A stretch of 53,065 nt of DNA from Caldilineaceae bacterium (lineage in GTDB: Bacteria; Chloroflexota; Anaerolineae; Caldilineales; Caldilineaceae), in NCBI GenBank assembly GCA_022823185.1, contig JAJDXQ010000041.1, positions 1 to 53,065 on the forward strand, read 5' to 3'. Positions 15,206 to 23,215 of this stretch are shown piece by piece. How positions within the stretch are numbered: the first letter of the stretch is position 1; each line of letters starts with the position of its first letter. The notes beneath the pieces are model-generated. The model was not told the origin of the DNA. It saw only the letters and a program-made list of their open reading frames with translations, and searched no databases. The translations under genes were made by a program, and so were the position numbers.

Positions 15206-16879
15206 ATGAATTTCGACTTTGTCTTTCGCTCCCGCCGCAGCAATGTCCTGGCGCGCAACGGGCTGGTTGCCGCGAGTCAACCTCTTGCAGCCCAGGCAGG
15301 ACTGTCGATCCTGCAGGCGGGGGGAAACGCAGCCGACGCCGCGATCGCCGCAGCCGCCGCTCTGAATGTTGTCGAGCCGATCTCCACGGGAATAGGGGGC
15401 GACTGTTTTGCGCTCTATTGGGATGCCAGGACCGAACGGGTGACAGCGCTCAACGGGTCCGGCCGCTCTGCGAGCGCGGCATCGATCGAGGAACTGCGGC
15501 GCCTCGGCTATTCCCGCATGCCTCAGTTTACCGGCCACAGTGTCAGCATACCTGGGACCGTGGCGGGATGGAGTGATTTGCTGGAAAGGCACGGGGAAAT
15601 GACCTTGGCCGACGTGCTCAAACCGGCCATCCGTCTGGCGGAAGAGGGCTACCCTGTGACCGAATGGATAGGGCGGGGTTGGGCCGCGCAGACGGCGAAG
15701 CTTCTGCGCTCCCCGGACTGGACCAGCAGTGATCTGGACAATGGGCCGGAGCAGACAAGCGGGCATGAGCTATTGATTGAGGGCAGCGCGCCGCGGCCTG
15801 GGCAGATGATGCGGATCCCAACATTGGGCCAGACGCTGGGGGCGATCGCGGCTGACGGCAAAGACGCAATCTATGCGGGCGAATTCGCGCGCAACCTGAG
15901 CGAGCATGCGCAGCGTTACGGCGGATGGATCACGCCTGAGGATATGGCGGCCCATACCAGCACGTGGCATGAGCCGATCACCGCTGAATTCGGCGACGTG
16001 CGTCTCTACGAATGCCCCCCGAACGGGCAGGGGCTGGCAGCCATCGTTGCCGCCAATCTGGCGGACGGCTTCGACCTGGCGGGAATGTCCAGCGTGGATC
16101 GACTGCATACGCTGGTGGAATGCATGCGAATTGGCTACGCCGAGGCCCAGCAGTGGGTCTGCGATATCGATGTGTCGCCGATTCCTCTCAAAGCGCTTGC
16201 CAGCCGCGAATATGCCGACCATCGGCGCCGGGAGATTGACCCGCAACGGGCCGCGGCCTCAGTTTCCTGGGGTTACCCCGCGGCCGGTTCGGATACTGTC
16301 TATCTGACGACCGCGGACGGCCAGGGGAACGCGTGCAGTTTTATCAACAGCCTCTACCAGGGAACCGGTACTGGTCTGGTTGTGCCCGGGAGCGGAGTGA
16401 GCCTGCAGAACCGGGCCGCGTTATTCGTTCTGGACCCCGACCACCCCAACAGTCTGGCGCCGAACAAGCGCCCCTATCACACGATAATTCCAGCGATGAC
16501 GACGCGAGACGGGGCGCTGCATGCCAGTTTCGGTGTGATGGGCGGGTACATGCAGCCCCAGGGCCATCTGCAGATGCTGGTGAATATGGTCGCCCTGGGC
16601 ATGAGCCCTCAGCAGGCCCTGGACATGCCCCGCTGGTCGTTGAGCGGGCCTCATGCGGGTTTGGGCGCGGGCGAAGCCGGGGGCGTATTGGCGATGGAAG
16701 AAGGATGGGACTATGGCATCCTGGCGGAAATGGCCCGCCGCGGCCATAACCTGGCGCCGGTCGACGGCGCGGGACGGTCCGGTTTCGGCGGCGGTCAGAT
16801 CATTGTGCGGGATCCGGAAAGCGGCGTCCTGACTGGAGGGAGCGACCCGCGCAAGGATGGTTGCGCGGTCGGCTGGTGA
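15206..16879 (+). CDS. Gamma-glutamyltransferase-family protein, cytoplasmic type
   Basis: An N-terminal nucleophile hydrolase of 557 residues from ATG 15206. The N-terminal half has the GGT block LVAASQPLAAQAGLSILQAGGNAADAAIAAAAALNVVEPISTGIGGDCFALYWD. Self-cleavage would precede T364 in the GSDTVYLTTADGQGNACSFINSLYQ block, freeing the catalytic threonine. Further conserved blocks are RPYHTIIPAM and the C-terminal GGSDPRKDGCAVGW. It has no signal peptide, unlike periplasmic Ggt, so it resembles YwrD/cephalosporin-acylase-like members whose substrates vary. An in-frame GTG at 15185 is the alternative start. A UGP2-type gene follows after 60 bases on the same strand. Confidence 0.88.
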   Translation: MNFDFVFRSRRSNVLARNGLVAASQPLAAQAGLSILQAGGNAADAAIAAAAALNVVEPISTGIGGDCFALYWDARTERVTALNGSGRSASAASIEELRRLGYSRMPQFTGHSVSIPGTVAGWSDLLERHGEMTLADVLKPAIRLAEEGYPVTEWIGRGWAAQTAKLLRSPDWTSSDLDNGPEQTSGHELLIEGSAPRPGQMMRIPTLGQTLGAIAADGKDAIYAGEFARNLSEHAQRYGGWITPEDMAAHTSTWHEPITAEFGDVRLYECPPNGQGLAAIVAANLADGFDLAGMSSVDRLHTLVECMRIGYAEAQQWVCDIDVSPIPLKALASREYADHRRREIDPQRAAASVSWGYPAAGSDTVYLTTADGQGNACSFINSLYQGTGTGLVVPGSGVSLQNRAALFVLDPDHPNSLAPNKRPYHTIIPAMTTRDGALHASFGVMGGYMQPQGHLQMLVNMVALGMSPQQALDMPRWSLSGPHAGLGAGEAGGVLAMEEGWDYGILAEMARRGHNLAPVDGAGRSGFGGGQIIVRDPESGVLTGGSDPRKDGCAVGW

Positions 16880-16939
16880 CGGGAAGTCGGCGTCATCGGT
16901 GAGGCAGCCCTGGAATCCATGCAACTTCGAGGTTATTGA

Positions 16940-18364
16940 ATGGGTCAAAAACCCACGGTTTCATTTGCGCCGTTTCGTCGAAAGATGAAACGCGCGGGTC
17001 TGGACGACCTGCTGATTCGCAGCTTTGAACAGAACTACGCCCAACTCGGGGCCGGCGCGACAGGCTACATTTCCGGCGCAGACGCCCGCCCCCCCTCAGA
17101 GATAGCCGACCGATCCGCCGCCACCGGTTTCCATGAAGAAGGTCTGGCCGCGCTCAACCGGCTCGTCGTCGTCAAACTGAATGGCGGGCTGGGCGCGACC
17201 ATGGGGCTGCAAGGGCCGCGGTCGCTGTTGATGGTGAAAGACGGGTTGCGCTTTCTCGACATCATTGTCCATCATGTCCTGCATCTGCGCGAGAAGATGA
17301 CGGCTCGACTGCCGCTTGTCTTCATGAACAGCTACAGCACGCAGGCGGGGACAGAACAGGCGCTTTCGGCCTACCCGCGACTGGCGGACTGCGCACCCGG
17401 CGCTCTGCCTCTTGCCTTCCTGCAGAGCAAGGTTCCGAAGATCTGGCAGGATTCTCTGCAGCCCGTGGAATGGAAGAAGGACCCTGCCAAGGAGTGGTGC
17501 CCCCCCGGCCACGGCGACATCTATCTGACGCTGCACTCAAGCAGTCTGCTGGGGCAGATGCTCGCTCTCGGCTACGAATACATGTTTGTCAGCAATGCTG
17601 ACAATTTGGGCGCAACGGTGGACACCGACATTCTTGGTTTCTTTGCGGCCCGCAACCTGCCCTTCCTGATGGAGGTGACCGCCCGGACGGCGGCAGACCG
17701 CAAGGGGGGGCACCTTGCCCAGAATCGCGACGGGCGGCTCTTGCTGCGCGAGATAGCCCAGTGCCCGCCGGAAGAGGTCGAACAGTTTCAGGACATCGAT
17801 CGTTACCGGCTGTTCAATACCAACAATCTATGGATTCACCTGCCCACTTTGCGAAAACTGCTGCAGGACCGGGACGGGTTCCTGGATCTGCCAATGATTG
17901 TCAACAACAAGCCGGTGGACCCTTCCCGCCCGGACACGCCGCCGGTCTTCCAATTGGAAACCGCGGTGGGCCTTGCGATCTCCGCATTCGACGGCGCGCA
18001 GGCGATCCAGGTGCCGCGCGACCGTTTTTTGCCGGTCAAACGATGCAATGACCTGCTGGCGCTGCGTTCCGATGCCTACCGGCTGGACCAACGGGGGAGA
18101 ATCGTACTTGATCCGCGGCGGGGTACTGGACCCTTCCCCGCCGGAGCGCCCCTTGTCGAACTGGATGACCGTTTCTACCAGTTTATCGACCAGATCGAGG
18201 AACGATTTCCGCATGGGCCGCCTTCCTTGCTCCGCTGCCGGCGTCTTTCCGTTACAGGCCCCTTCACCTTTGGCGCGTCCGTGACGGTGGAAGGCGAGGT
18301 GACGCTGACCAATGACTCGGACATCCCGGTGGCCATTCCTGATCACGCCACTCTGTCCGGGTAA
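16940..18364 (+). CDS. UTP-glucose-1-phosphate uridylyltransferase, eukaryotic (UGP2) type
   Basis: Makes UDP-glucose from glucose-1-phosphate and UTP. Of 474 residues, 80-89 are the nucleotide-binding LNGGLGATMG, followed by GPRSLLMVKDG with K100. Further UGP2-family blocks are FMNSYSTQAGTEQAL, WCPPGHGDIYLTL (uridine/sugar loop), EYMFVSNADNLGATVD, RYRLFNTNNLWIHLP and the C-terminal left-handed-helix-like strand region (SVTVEGEVTLTNDSDIPVAIPDHATLSG). This is the family of eukaryotic UGPases, unrelated in sequence to bacterial GalU/GtaB. UDP-glucose could feed the glycosyltransferases at 24614-29732. The start is ATG 16940 with a weak GAGG site. Confidence 0.9.
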   Translation: MGQKPTVSFAPFRRKMKRAGLDDLLIRSFEQNYAQLGAGATGYISGADARPPSEIADRSAATGFHEEGLAALNRLVVVKLNGGLGATMGLQGPRSLLMVKDGLRFLDIIVHHVLHLREKMTARLPLVFMNSYSTQAGTEQALSAYPRLADCAPGALPLAFLQSKVPKIWQDSLQPVEWKKDPAKEWCPPGHGDIYLTLHSSSLLGQMLALGYEYMFVSNADNLGATVDTDILGFFAARNLPFLMEVTARTAADRKGGHLAQNRDGRLLLREIAQCPPEEVEQFQDIDRYRLFNTNNLWIHLPTLRKLLQDRDGFLDLPMIVNNKPVDPSRPDTPPVFQLETAVGLAISAFDGAQAIQVPRDRFLPVKRCNDLLALRSDAYRLDQRGRIVLDPRRGTGPFPAGAPLVELDDRFYQFIDQIEERFPHGPPSLLRCRRLSVTGPFTFGASVTVEGEVTLTNDSDIPVAIPDHATLSG

Positions 18365-18400
18365 GACTGCAGGCAGCAGCCGGGGCGGCTGGCGCGGCCG

Positions 18401-20689
18401 CTAACGCATTAACTCCAGCAGCAATGACTTGCCCTGATGGTAGCCGTGCCACAGCAGCGGGCTGGGCGACCAGTCCCATGCCCCCAAATGCAGAGCCATT
18501 TGGGCGGCAAACCCCTTTTTGAAGCGCCAGACGCCTTGGAGCGGGTCATTCGGGTCCTCCGGCGCTGTCGGCGCTCCCCACCAATCGTAGACGGCGCAGC
18601 CCTGGGCCCTTGCCCACTGCATGGCGCGCCACTGCAAGAGGTAGTTGGGCATATCGCGGCGGCGGCGCGCGCTGCTGGCCCCGTTGAAATAGATGGTCTG
18701 GCGAGCGTGGCGGAGCAGGAACAGTCCCGCTACGGGCTGGGATTCCTGTGGGTGCTCGGCCAACAGGAGGGCCCCGCCGGTACGCGTTCCCCCGGTGCGC
18801 TGTCTCTCCAGAAACATACGCCATAGGGCATCGTAGTAGGCAAATGGGCGGATCAGAAAGCCGTCGCGAGCGCTCGTCTCCTGGTAGAGTCGATAGAAGG
18901 CGGCCAGGTCCGGAGGACCGCCGCAGCGAACGGCAATGCCCCGCCGTTCGGCAAGCCGTATGTTGTAGCGCCACTTGCTCTTGAACCGGGCCAGCAGCTG
19001 TTCATCCGGCTGGTCAACGTCGGTGAGGCCGGTGTTTTTGAACTGAATCTGCTCCGGGCTGAAGCGCCAGTTGCGCTGGCGCAGCAGGCTCTTCAGGCGC
19101 ATCCCTGGCGGCTCCTCTTCACCGACATCGGGATCGATTTTCACCTGCAGGCAACCCCGCCGCTGACACAGTTTTTCAATTTGCGCCAGAACCAGCGCAG
19201 TTGCTTCGTCGTCGGACCAATCCAGCAAGGGTCCTTTGGGCACGTAGGCCACGCGCAAAGGGAGCGCCCGCGTGGGCTGCCGCCACAGCCATTGGAAAGC
19301 CCCCAGGAGCCGCCCGCCGCGCTGCACGCGCCAGCGTTCGACTTGCCATCCGCTGGCGGCCTTGACCGCGCCCCACGTCCAACTCTGGAGCACGTGGCTG
19401 GAATTTGCCGGCAACTGCGTCGCAAGGTCATCCCACGCGGCGGCAGACATGACCGGCTCCAGGGCTACCTCTACAGGGGAGGGGGATGGTTGGCTGGCTT
19501 GTTTCTCGCTCTCTTTCGCCGGGCGCTTGCTTTTGGCGGCATGATCCTTTGCTGACATGGCGGCCCGATAGAGGCCGTAGACCGACCGTTGCAGGGGCAT
19601 GTCCCAGGCGCCGACAGTGCGCTCCAGCACGCCGCCAAAGCCCTGCTTGAATCGGAAGACGCCCCAGAGATCGCCCGCAGGAAGCGCATTGACGTCAACC
19701 GGCGCAGCGTCAGCGGAAACAGCTTTGCGGGCTTCGTGCCAGAGACCGGTCGCGACGGCGCCGATTTCATCGGGGATGCCCCAGAGGTCATAGCGTACGC
19801 AGCCGAGTTCCTTGGCCCAGCGCATCGCTTCCCACTGGAGCGCGTGGTTGGGCATCAGGTTGCGGCGGCGGTTATTGCTGGCCCCCCACAGGTAGCAGGC
19901 GGACGAACCGAAGGCGAAGACAGCAATGCTGGCCAGCGGTTCGTCCTCATAAGAGGCCAGGAAAAAGGCGCCCCAGCGGGAGGCCAGAAGTTCGTAGGCG
20001 TCCTGGTAGTAGGCGGGGCTGTGGACGGGAAAGCCGTCCCGTTTGCCTGTCTCTTCGATCAGATTCTGAAAAAGGGGCAGTTCGTGCGCCTCCAGTTCTC
20101 GCACGCGAACGCCTTTGCGTGCGGCAAGCCGGATGTTGTAGCGCCATTTGCTCTTCATGCGCGCCAGGATGGCATCGACATCCGGCTGCAAATCGACGAC
20201 GATGGTGCTGCGAGGCTGAATCATCTGGGGGCTGGGATGAAAGCCGGCCGCCGCAAGGCGTTGCCGGTTGGCTGCCGTGTCCAGCAGATCCGGCTCGATT
20301 TTCAAGGCGAAGGCCCCCTCCTGGCGGGCCACTTCGCGCATGCGCGCCATCAGGTCGTTCGTCAGCGCAGCGTCAGACCAGTCTACGAGCGGGCCCCTGG
20401 GAACGTACGCCAGGACCTGGCCCATGCTTTTGCGGAACAGGATCAGCGCCCCGGCTTGCGCGGCGCGGTCAGGTTCGGCAGCCGGCAGCAGCACGCTTCG
20501 GGCCCACCAGCCGAAGCGGCACTTCAGCGCCGCCCACTCGCTTGTCTGCAAGAGATGGCCGGCGGCATGGTTTGTAACGAATTCATTCCAGTCAGCTGCG
20601 TGCTCTGTCACCGCTCCCCCTGTCGACCTGCTGGCATCTTCGGCCGGAAGACTTCGGCCCGGTTGACGCCCAGCCTGAGGCTGCGCCAT
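18401..20689 (-). CDS. Double FemAB-like aminoacyltransferase (two fused GNAT-type halves)
   Basis: 762 residues built as a duplication. Each half carries the same blocks in the same order: LLQTSEWAALK / VLQSWTWGAVK (47 / 433), YVPRGPLVDWSD / YVPKGPLLDWSD (95 / 482), KSKWRYNIRLA / KSKWRYNIRLA (179 / 570), NHALQWEAMRWAKELGC / NYLLQWRAMQWARAQGC, and GVFRFKQGFGG / GVWRFKKGFAA. These belong to the FemA/FemB/FemX group, which adds amino acids from charged tRNA to the peptide stem of lipid II. A Lys/Ser-rich linker near 380-410 joins the halves. Single-unit Fem proteins are about 400 residues. The tRNA-binding coiled coil of FemA is not obvious, so some other peptidyl or amino-acid transfer is possible. 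It is convergent with the UGP2-type gene. Confidence 0.85.
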   Translation of the reverse strand: MAQPQAGRQPGRSLPAEDASRSTGGAVTEHAADWNEFVTNHAAGHLLQTSEWAALKCRFGWWARSVLLPAAEPDRAAQAGALILFRKSMGQVLAYVPRGPLVDWSDAALTNDLMARMREVARQEGAFALKIEPDLLDTAANRQRLAAAGFHPSPQMIQPRSTIVVDLQPDVDAILARMKSKWRYNIRLAARKGVRVRELEAHELPLFQNLIEETGKRDGFPVHSPAYYQDAYELLASRWGAFFLASYEDEPLASIAVFAFGSSACYLWGASNNRRRNLMPNHALQWEAMRWAKELGCVRYDLWGIPDEIGAVATGLWHEARKAVSADAAPVDVNALPAGDLWGVFRFKQGFGGVLERTVGAWDMPLQRSVYGLYRAAMSAKDHAAKSKRPAKESEKQASQPSPSPVEVALEPVMSAAAWDDLATQLPANSSHVLQSWTWGAVKAASGWQVERWRVQRGGRLLGAFQWLWRQPTRALPLRVAYVPKGPLLDWSDDEATALVLAQIEKLCQRRGCLQVKIDPDVGEEEPPGMRLKSLLRQRNWRFSPEQIQFKNTGLTDVDQPDEQLLARFKSKWRYNIRLAERRGIAVRCGGPPDLAAFYRLYQETSARDGFLIRPFAYYDALWRMFLERQRTGGTRTGGALLLAEHPQESQPVAGLFLLRHARQTIYFNGASSARRRRDMPNYLLQWRAMQWARAQGCAVYDWWGAPTAPEDPNDPLQGVWRFKKGFAAQMALHLGAWDWSPSPLLWHGYHQGKSLLLELMR

Positions 20690-20720
20690 TTCCCTGCTGT
20701 AATGCCGGCGTCATCTTTCG

Positions 20721-20729
20721 ATCATACCA
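20721..20729 (-). promoter_or_regulatory. Extended -10 promoter of the FemAB-like gene
   Basis: The minus strand reads TGG-TATGAT, an extended -10 (TGn plus a 5-of-6 hexamer), about 32 bases upstream of ATG 20689. No good -35 is visible, as is tolerated for extended -10 promoters. Confidence 0.4.
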
Positions 20730-21164
20730 TACTGCCCTGAACTGAATGGAACGCAGGCGGCGTAGGGTCAGGGCATACGCATCTCAATTTGAGGGCCGAT
20801 TCTGATGAAGTCGTGGTCAGGTTGCTGAATCGCGAGCGGAAGCCGCCGCGGCGCAGGCCCTCAGCCGCCAAAATCGATCAGCCTGGTCCTTCTCGCGCCG
20901 TCGCTCGTACAGTTCCCCATACCAGACCCCGGTCTGGCAGGGTACTTGGAGACATGTCGCTGTTTTGACCCAATTTTGGTGCAGTCGCCCAGCCCAATCC
21001 CCCTACCCCCCAACCGGCGCCCCCCGGCCCCAATCTGGACTGCGCCCTTCGCTTGCCGCGGGCTTGACTGGCAGGGCAGTTGGCGATGTTGGCACGGGGC
21101 AGTGAAGTGAGACTGTTTCGGGTCCGGCCTGACGGGCAGCCGGCAGAGTGGAAACGGTCTGAAT
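20730..21164. other. Long divergent intergenic region between FemAB-like and modA
   Basis: About 435 bases without a convincing gene. It holds a 16-base palindrome (CCAGACC-CC-GGTCTGG, 20922-20937) and a C-rich tract (20999-21031) that would form a G-quadruplex on the minus strand. No molybdenum-cofactor riboswitch was recognised by eye. Confidence 0.5.
20999..21031 (-). other. Potential G-quadruplex on the minus strand
   Basis: C-runs of 5, 6, 6 and 4 bases at 20999-21003, 21006-21011, 21020-21025 and 21028-21031, i.e. four G-runs on the minus strand with loops of 2, 8 and 2 bases. It lies upstream of both divergent promoters. Confidence 0.5.
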
Positions 21165-21193
21165 TTGACACGGTCAGGGCACACTGCTATCGT
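21165..21193 (+). promoter_or_regulatory. Promoter of modAB
   Basis: A perfect TTGACA (21165-21170), 17 bases, then TATCGT (21188-21193, 4 of 6). The predicted start is near 21200. The -35 overlaps the first possible in-frame TTG of modA, which therefore cannot be the real start. Confidence 0.5.
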
Positions 21194-21200
21194 CAAATTC

Positions 21201-22256
21201 GTGTCTTCCTTGTGTTTGCGCGGGACAACAACTTCGCTCAAGCGGACTGCGGCTGAGGCCGACGTCACCTGCTGGCATGCCTTCGACACCGGGATTCAGT
21301 GGAGAAGGAAGAAGGTCCTGCAGAGGGCTCCGTGTTTGCAGAATCGGGCGTTGCCGCGCGTTCATACCCTCATTGCAGCCGTCGCGATTCTGCTGGGCAG
21401 TCCGCTGCTGGGGGCGTGCAGCGCGCCGGCATCCGGTGGAGAATCATCATCAGCGGAAAGCCCAGTCGTCACCGTTTTCGCGGCAGCATCGCTTACCGAT
21501 GTCTTTCGAGAGGCATCGCGGTTGTTCAGCGACAGCGGCCATCGCGTAAACATTGTATTCAACTTTGCCGGTTCCCAGCATCTGGCCGGTCAATTGCGCG
21601 AGGGGGCATACGCCGACGTTTTCGCTTCTGCGGACGAAACGCAGATGCAGGCGGCCATCGACGCCGGACGGGTTGAGAAGACGAACGTGACGACATTTGT
21701 CTGCAATCGACTGGTGGTTGGCTACGGCCGGGGCCCGGCGGAAAATAGCAGTGTTGCGGCTGAGGTCATATCCTTACTGAAATTGGCCGAGCCCGGCCTG
21801 AAGATAGTCGTAGGCGCTGAAGCGGCGCCGATTGGGCGGTACACGCGACAGTTTCTGTCCAAAGCAGCGCGGGACAGCCGTTTTGGCCCCGAATTTCGCG
21901 CCGGATTTGAGGCCAACATCGTATCTGAAGAACAGAGTGTGCGCAGCATTCTCAGCAAATTGCAGTTGGGCGAAGCCGATGCAGGGATCGTTTACGCCAG
22001 TGACCTGGCAGGTGAAACCGAGCTGCAGAGCATGGAGATCCCGTTCGACCTGAACGTTTCGGCTTTCTATCCGATCGCCCTGATCCGCGACAGCGCGCAC
22101 CGGGAGCAGGCGGGAGCCTTTATCTCCTTTTTGTTTTCTGAAGAGGGCACTGCCGCGTTGGAGGCGCAGGGTTTTTCGACCGAATGCCGGGCTGGAGAAT
22201 CGGCGAACGTCTCACCTGTTTCGTCTGTAGAGTCATCCGACCATGCGAACGACTGA
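21201..22256 (+). CDS. modA: Molybdate ABC transporter substrate-binding lipoprotein
   Basis: Captures molybdate (or tungstate) outside the membrane. The mature part begins with VTVFAAASLTDVFREASRLF, the oxyanion-binding opening of ModA. NIVFNFAGSQHLAGQL, GAYADVFASADETQM, TFVCNRLVVGYG, VVGAEAAPIGRYTRQFL, EQSVRSILSKLQLGEADAGIVYASD and FYPIALI follow. A lipobox LLGAC precedes it. The start is uncertain: GTG 21201 is the first after the predicted transcription start, but a normal lipoprotein signal would begin at TTG 21351 (PRVHTLIAAVAILLGSPLLGAC) or near 21318, where an AAGGAAGAAGG stretch lies just upstream. It overlaps modB by 14 bases. Confidence 0.9.
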   Translation: MSSLCLRGTTTSLKRTAAEADVTCWHAFDTGIQWRRKKVLQRAPCLQNRALPRVHTLIAAVAILLGSPLLGACSAPASGGESSSAESPVVTVFAAASLTDVFREASRLFSDSGHRVNIVFNFAGSQHLAGQLREGAYADVFASADETQMQAAIDAGRVEKTNVTTFVCNRLVVGYGRGPAENSSVAAEVISLLKLAEPGLKIVVGAEAAPIGRYTRQFLSKAARDSRFGPEFRAGFEANIVSEEQSVRSILSKLQLGEADAGIVYASDLAGETELQSMEIPFDLNVSAFYPIALIRDSAHREQAGAFISFLFSEEGTAALEAQGFSTECRAGESANVSPVSSVESSDHAND

Positions 22257-23097
22257 AGCTGCCGAAGCGATGCGCCTGACTGTCGACCGAACGGACGGCG
22301 ACCAGCGCGCCTCCAGGCGCTTTTCACGACCGGGCATCGCCCTCGTCTGGTCAGCCGTGCCCATGGTCCTGTTCCTGACTCTGCCATTGCTGGCATTGAT
22401 CTGGCGGACAGAGTTGACGGAAATCAGCGCGCATCTGGCCCAGCCCGTCGCGCGGAGAGCGATTGTTCTGAGCCTGTGGACATCGGCCACGGCAACGGCG
22501 CTGACGATCGCTCTGGGCACGCCCCTGGCGCTGCTGATGACCCGGCGGCAGTTTCGGGGACGCCGGGCATTGGATACGCTCATCGACCTGCCGACGGTTC
22601 TGCCTCCTGCGGTGGCGGGGCTGGCGCTGCTCATGGCATTTGGCCGGCGGGGGCTGGTGGGGCAGAGCCTGTCCGTGGCCGGGATCGAGATCGCGTTCAC
22701 TTCGCTGGCGGTCATATTCGCCCAGCTCTTCGTCGCCTCTCCCTACTACATCCGCGCGGCCATTGGCGGTCTGAGCCGTAGCTCCGCTGCGCTGGAGGAG
22801 GCGGCCGCGCTGGACGGAGCCGACAGCCGGCAGGTCTTCCGCTACGTAACAGTGCCTCTTGCCCGCGCATCTTTGCTGGGTGGGCTTGTGATGACGTGGG
22901 CCAGGGCCTTGGGGGATTTCGGGGCCACAATCCTCTTTGCCGGCAACTATCCTGGCCGCACGCAGACGATGCCCCTGGCCATCTACATCGGCTTTGAATT
23001 GGACCTCGATGTTGCCCTGGCCTTGTCCGTTGTCCTGATGGGCACTGCGTTCGCCATCCTATTGCTCGTGAAATGGCTGCTGGGACGGACCGGTTAG
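22243..23097 (+). CDS. modB: Molybdate ABC transporter permease
   Basis: 284 residues with about five or six membrane helices (first at about 33-53) and the BPD-transport EAA loop EEAAALDGADSRQVFRYVTVPLARASLLGG, which docks the ATPase. The helix after the loop ends in ALGDFGATILFAGNYPGRTQTMPLAIY, typical of ModB. ATG 22243 overlaps the modA end by 14 bases; ATG 22270 is possible. No ModC ATPase gene follows, as the next gene is a formimidoyltransferase. The transporter therefore needs an ATPase encoded elsewhere. Confidence 0.93.
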   Translation: MRTTEAAEAMRLTVDRTDGDQRASRRFSRPGIALVWSAVPMVLFLTLPLLALIWRTELTEISAHLAQPVARRAIVLSLWTSATATALTIALGTPLALLMTRRQFRGRRALDTLIDLPTVLPPAVAGLALLMAFGRRGLVGQSLSVAGIEIAFTSLAVIFAQLFVASPYYIRAAIGGLSRSSAALEEAAALDGADSRQVFRYVTVPLARASLLGGLVMTWARALGDFGATILFAGNYPGRTQTMPLAIYIGFELDLDVALALSVVLMGTAFAILLLVKWLLGRTG

Positions 23098-23215
23098 CCT
23101 CAGCCCAGCAGGCGGACTTTGATTTTGCGGCGCAGAGGCGCGAATCCGACAGAGCTGGCCGGAGCGTACACTCAGGTAATGCGCCGGTCAAAGCCGCAAT
23201 CCAGCCCTTCGTGAT

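Noticed and set aside
20922..20937. CCAGACC/GGTCTGG palindrome considered as a ModE operator
   Set aside because: It does not match the ModE box as I know it (TAACGTTATAT-like) and lies about 230 bases before the modA promoter.
20730..21200. Molybdenum-cofactor riboswitch upstream of modA
   Set aside because: The conserved core and expected helices were not recognised; most of the region lies upstream of the predicted transcription start.
21165..21200. TTG 21165 as the modA start
   Set aside because: This codon overlaps the TTGACA -35 of the predicted promoter, so it would not be in the transcript.
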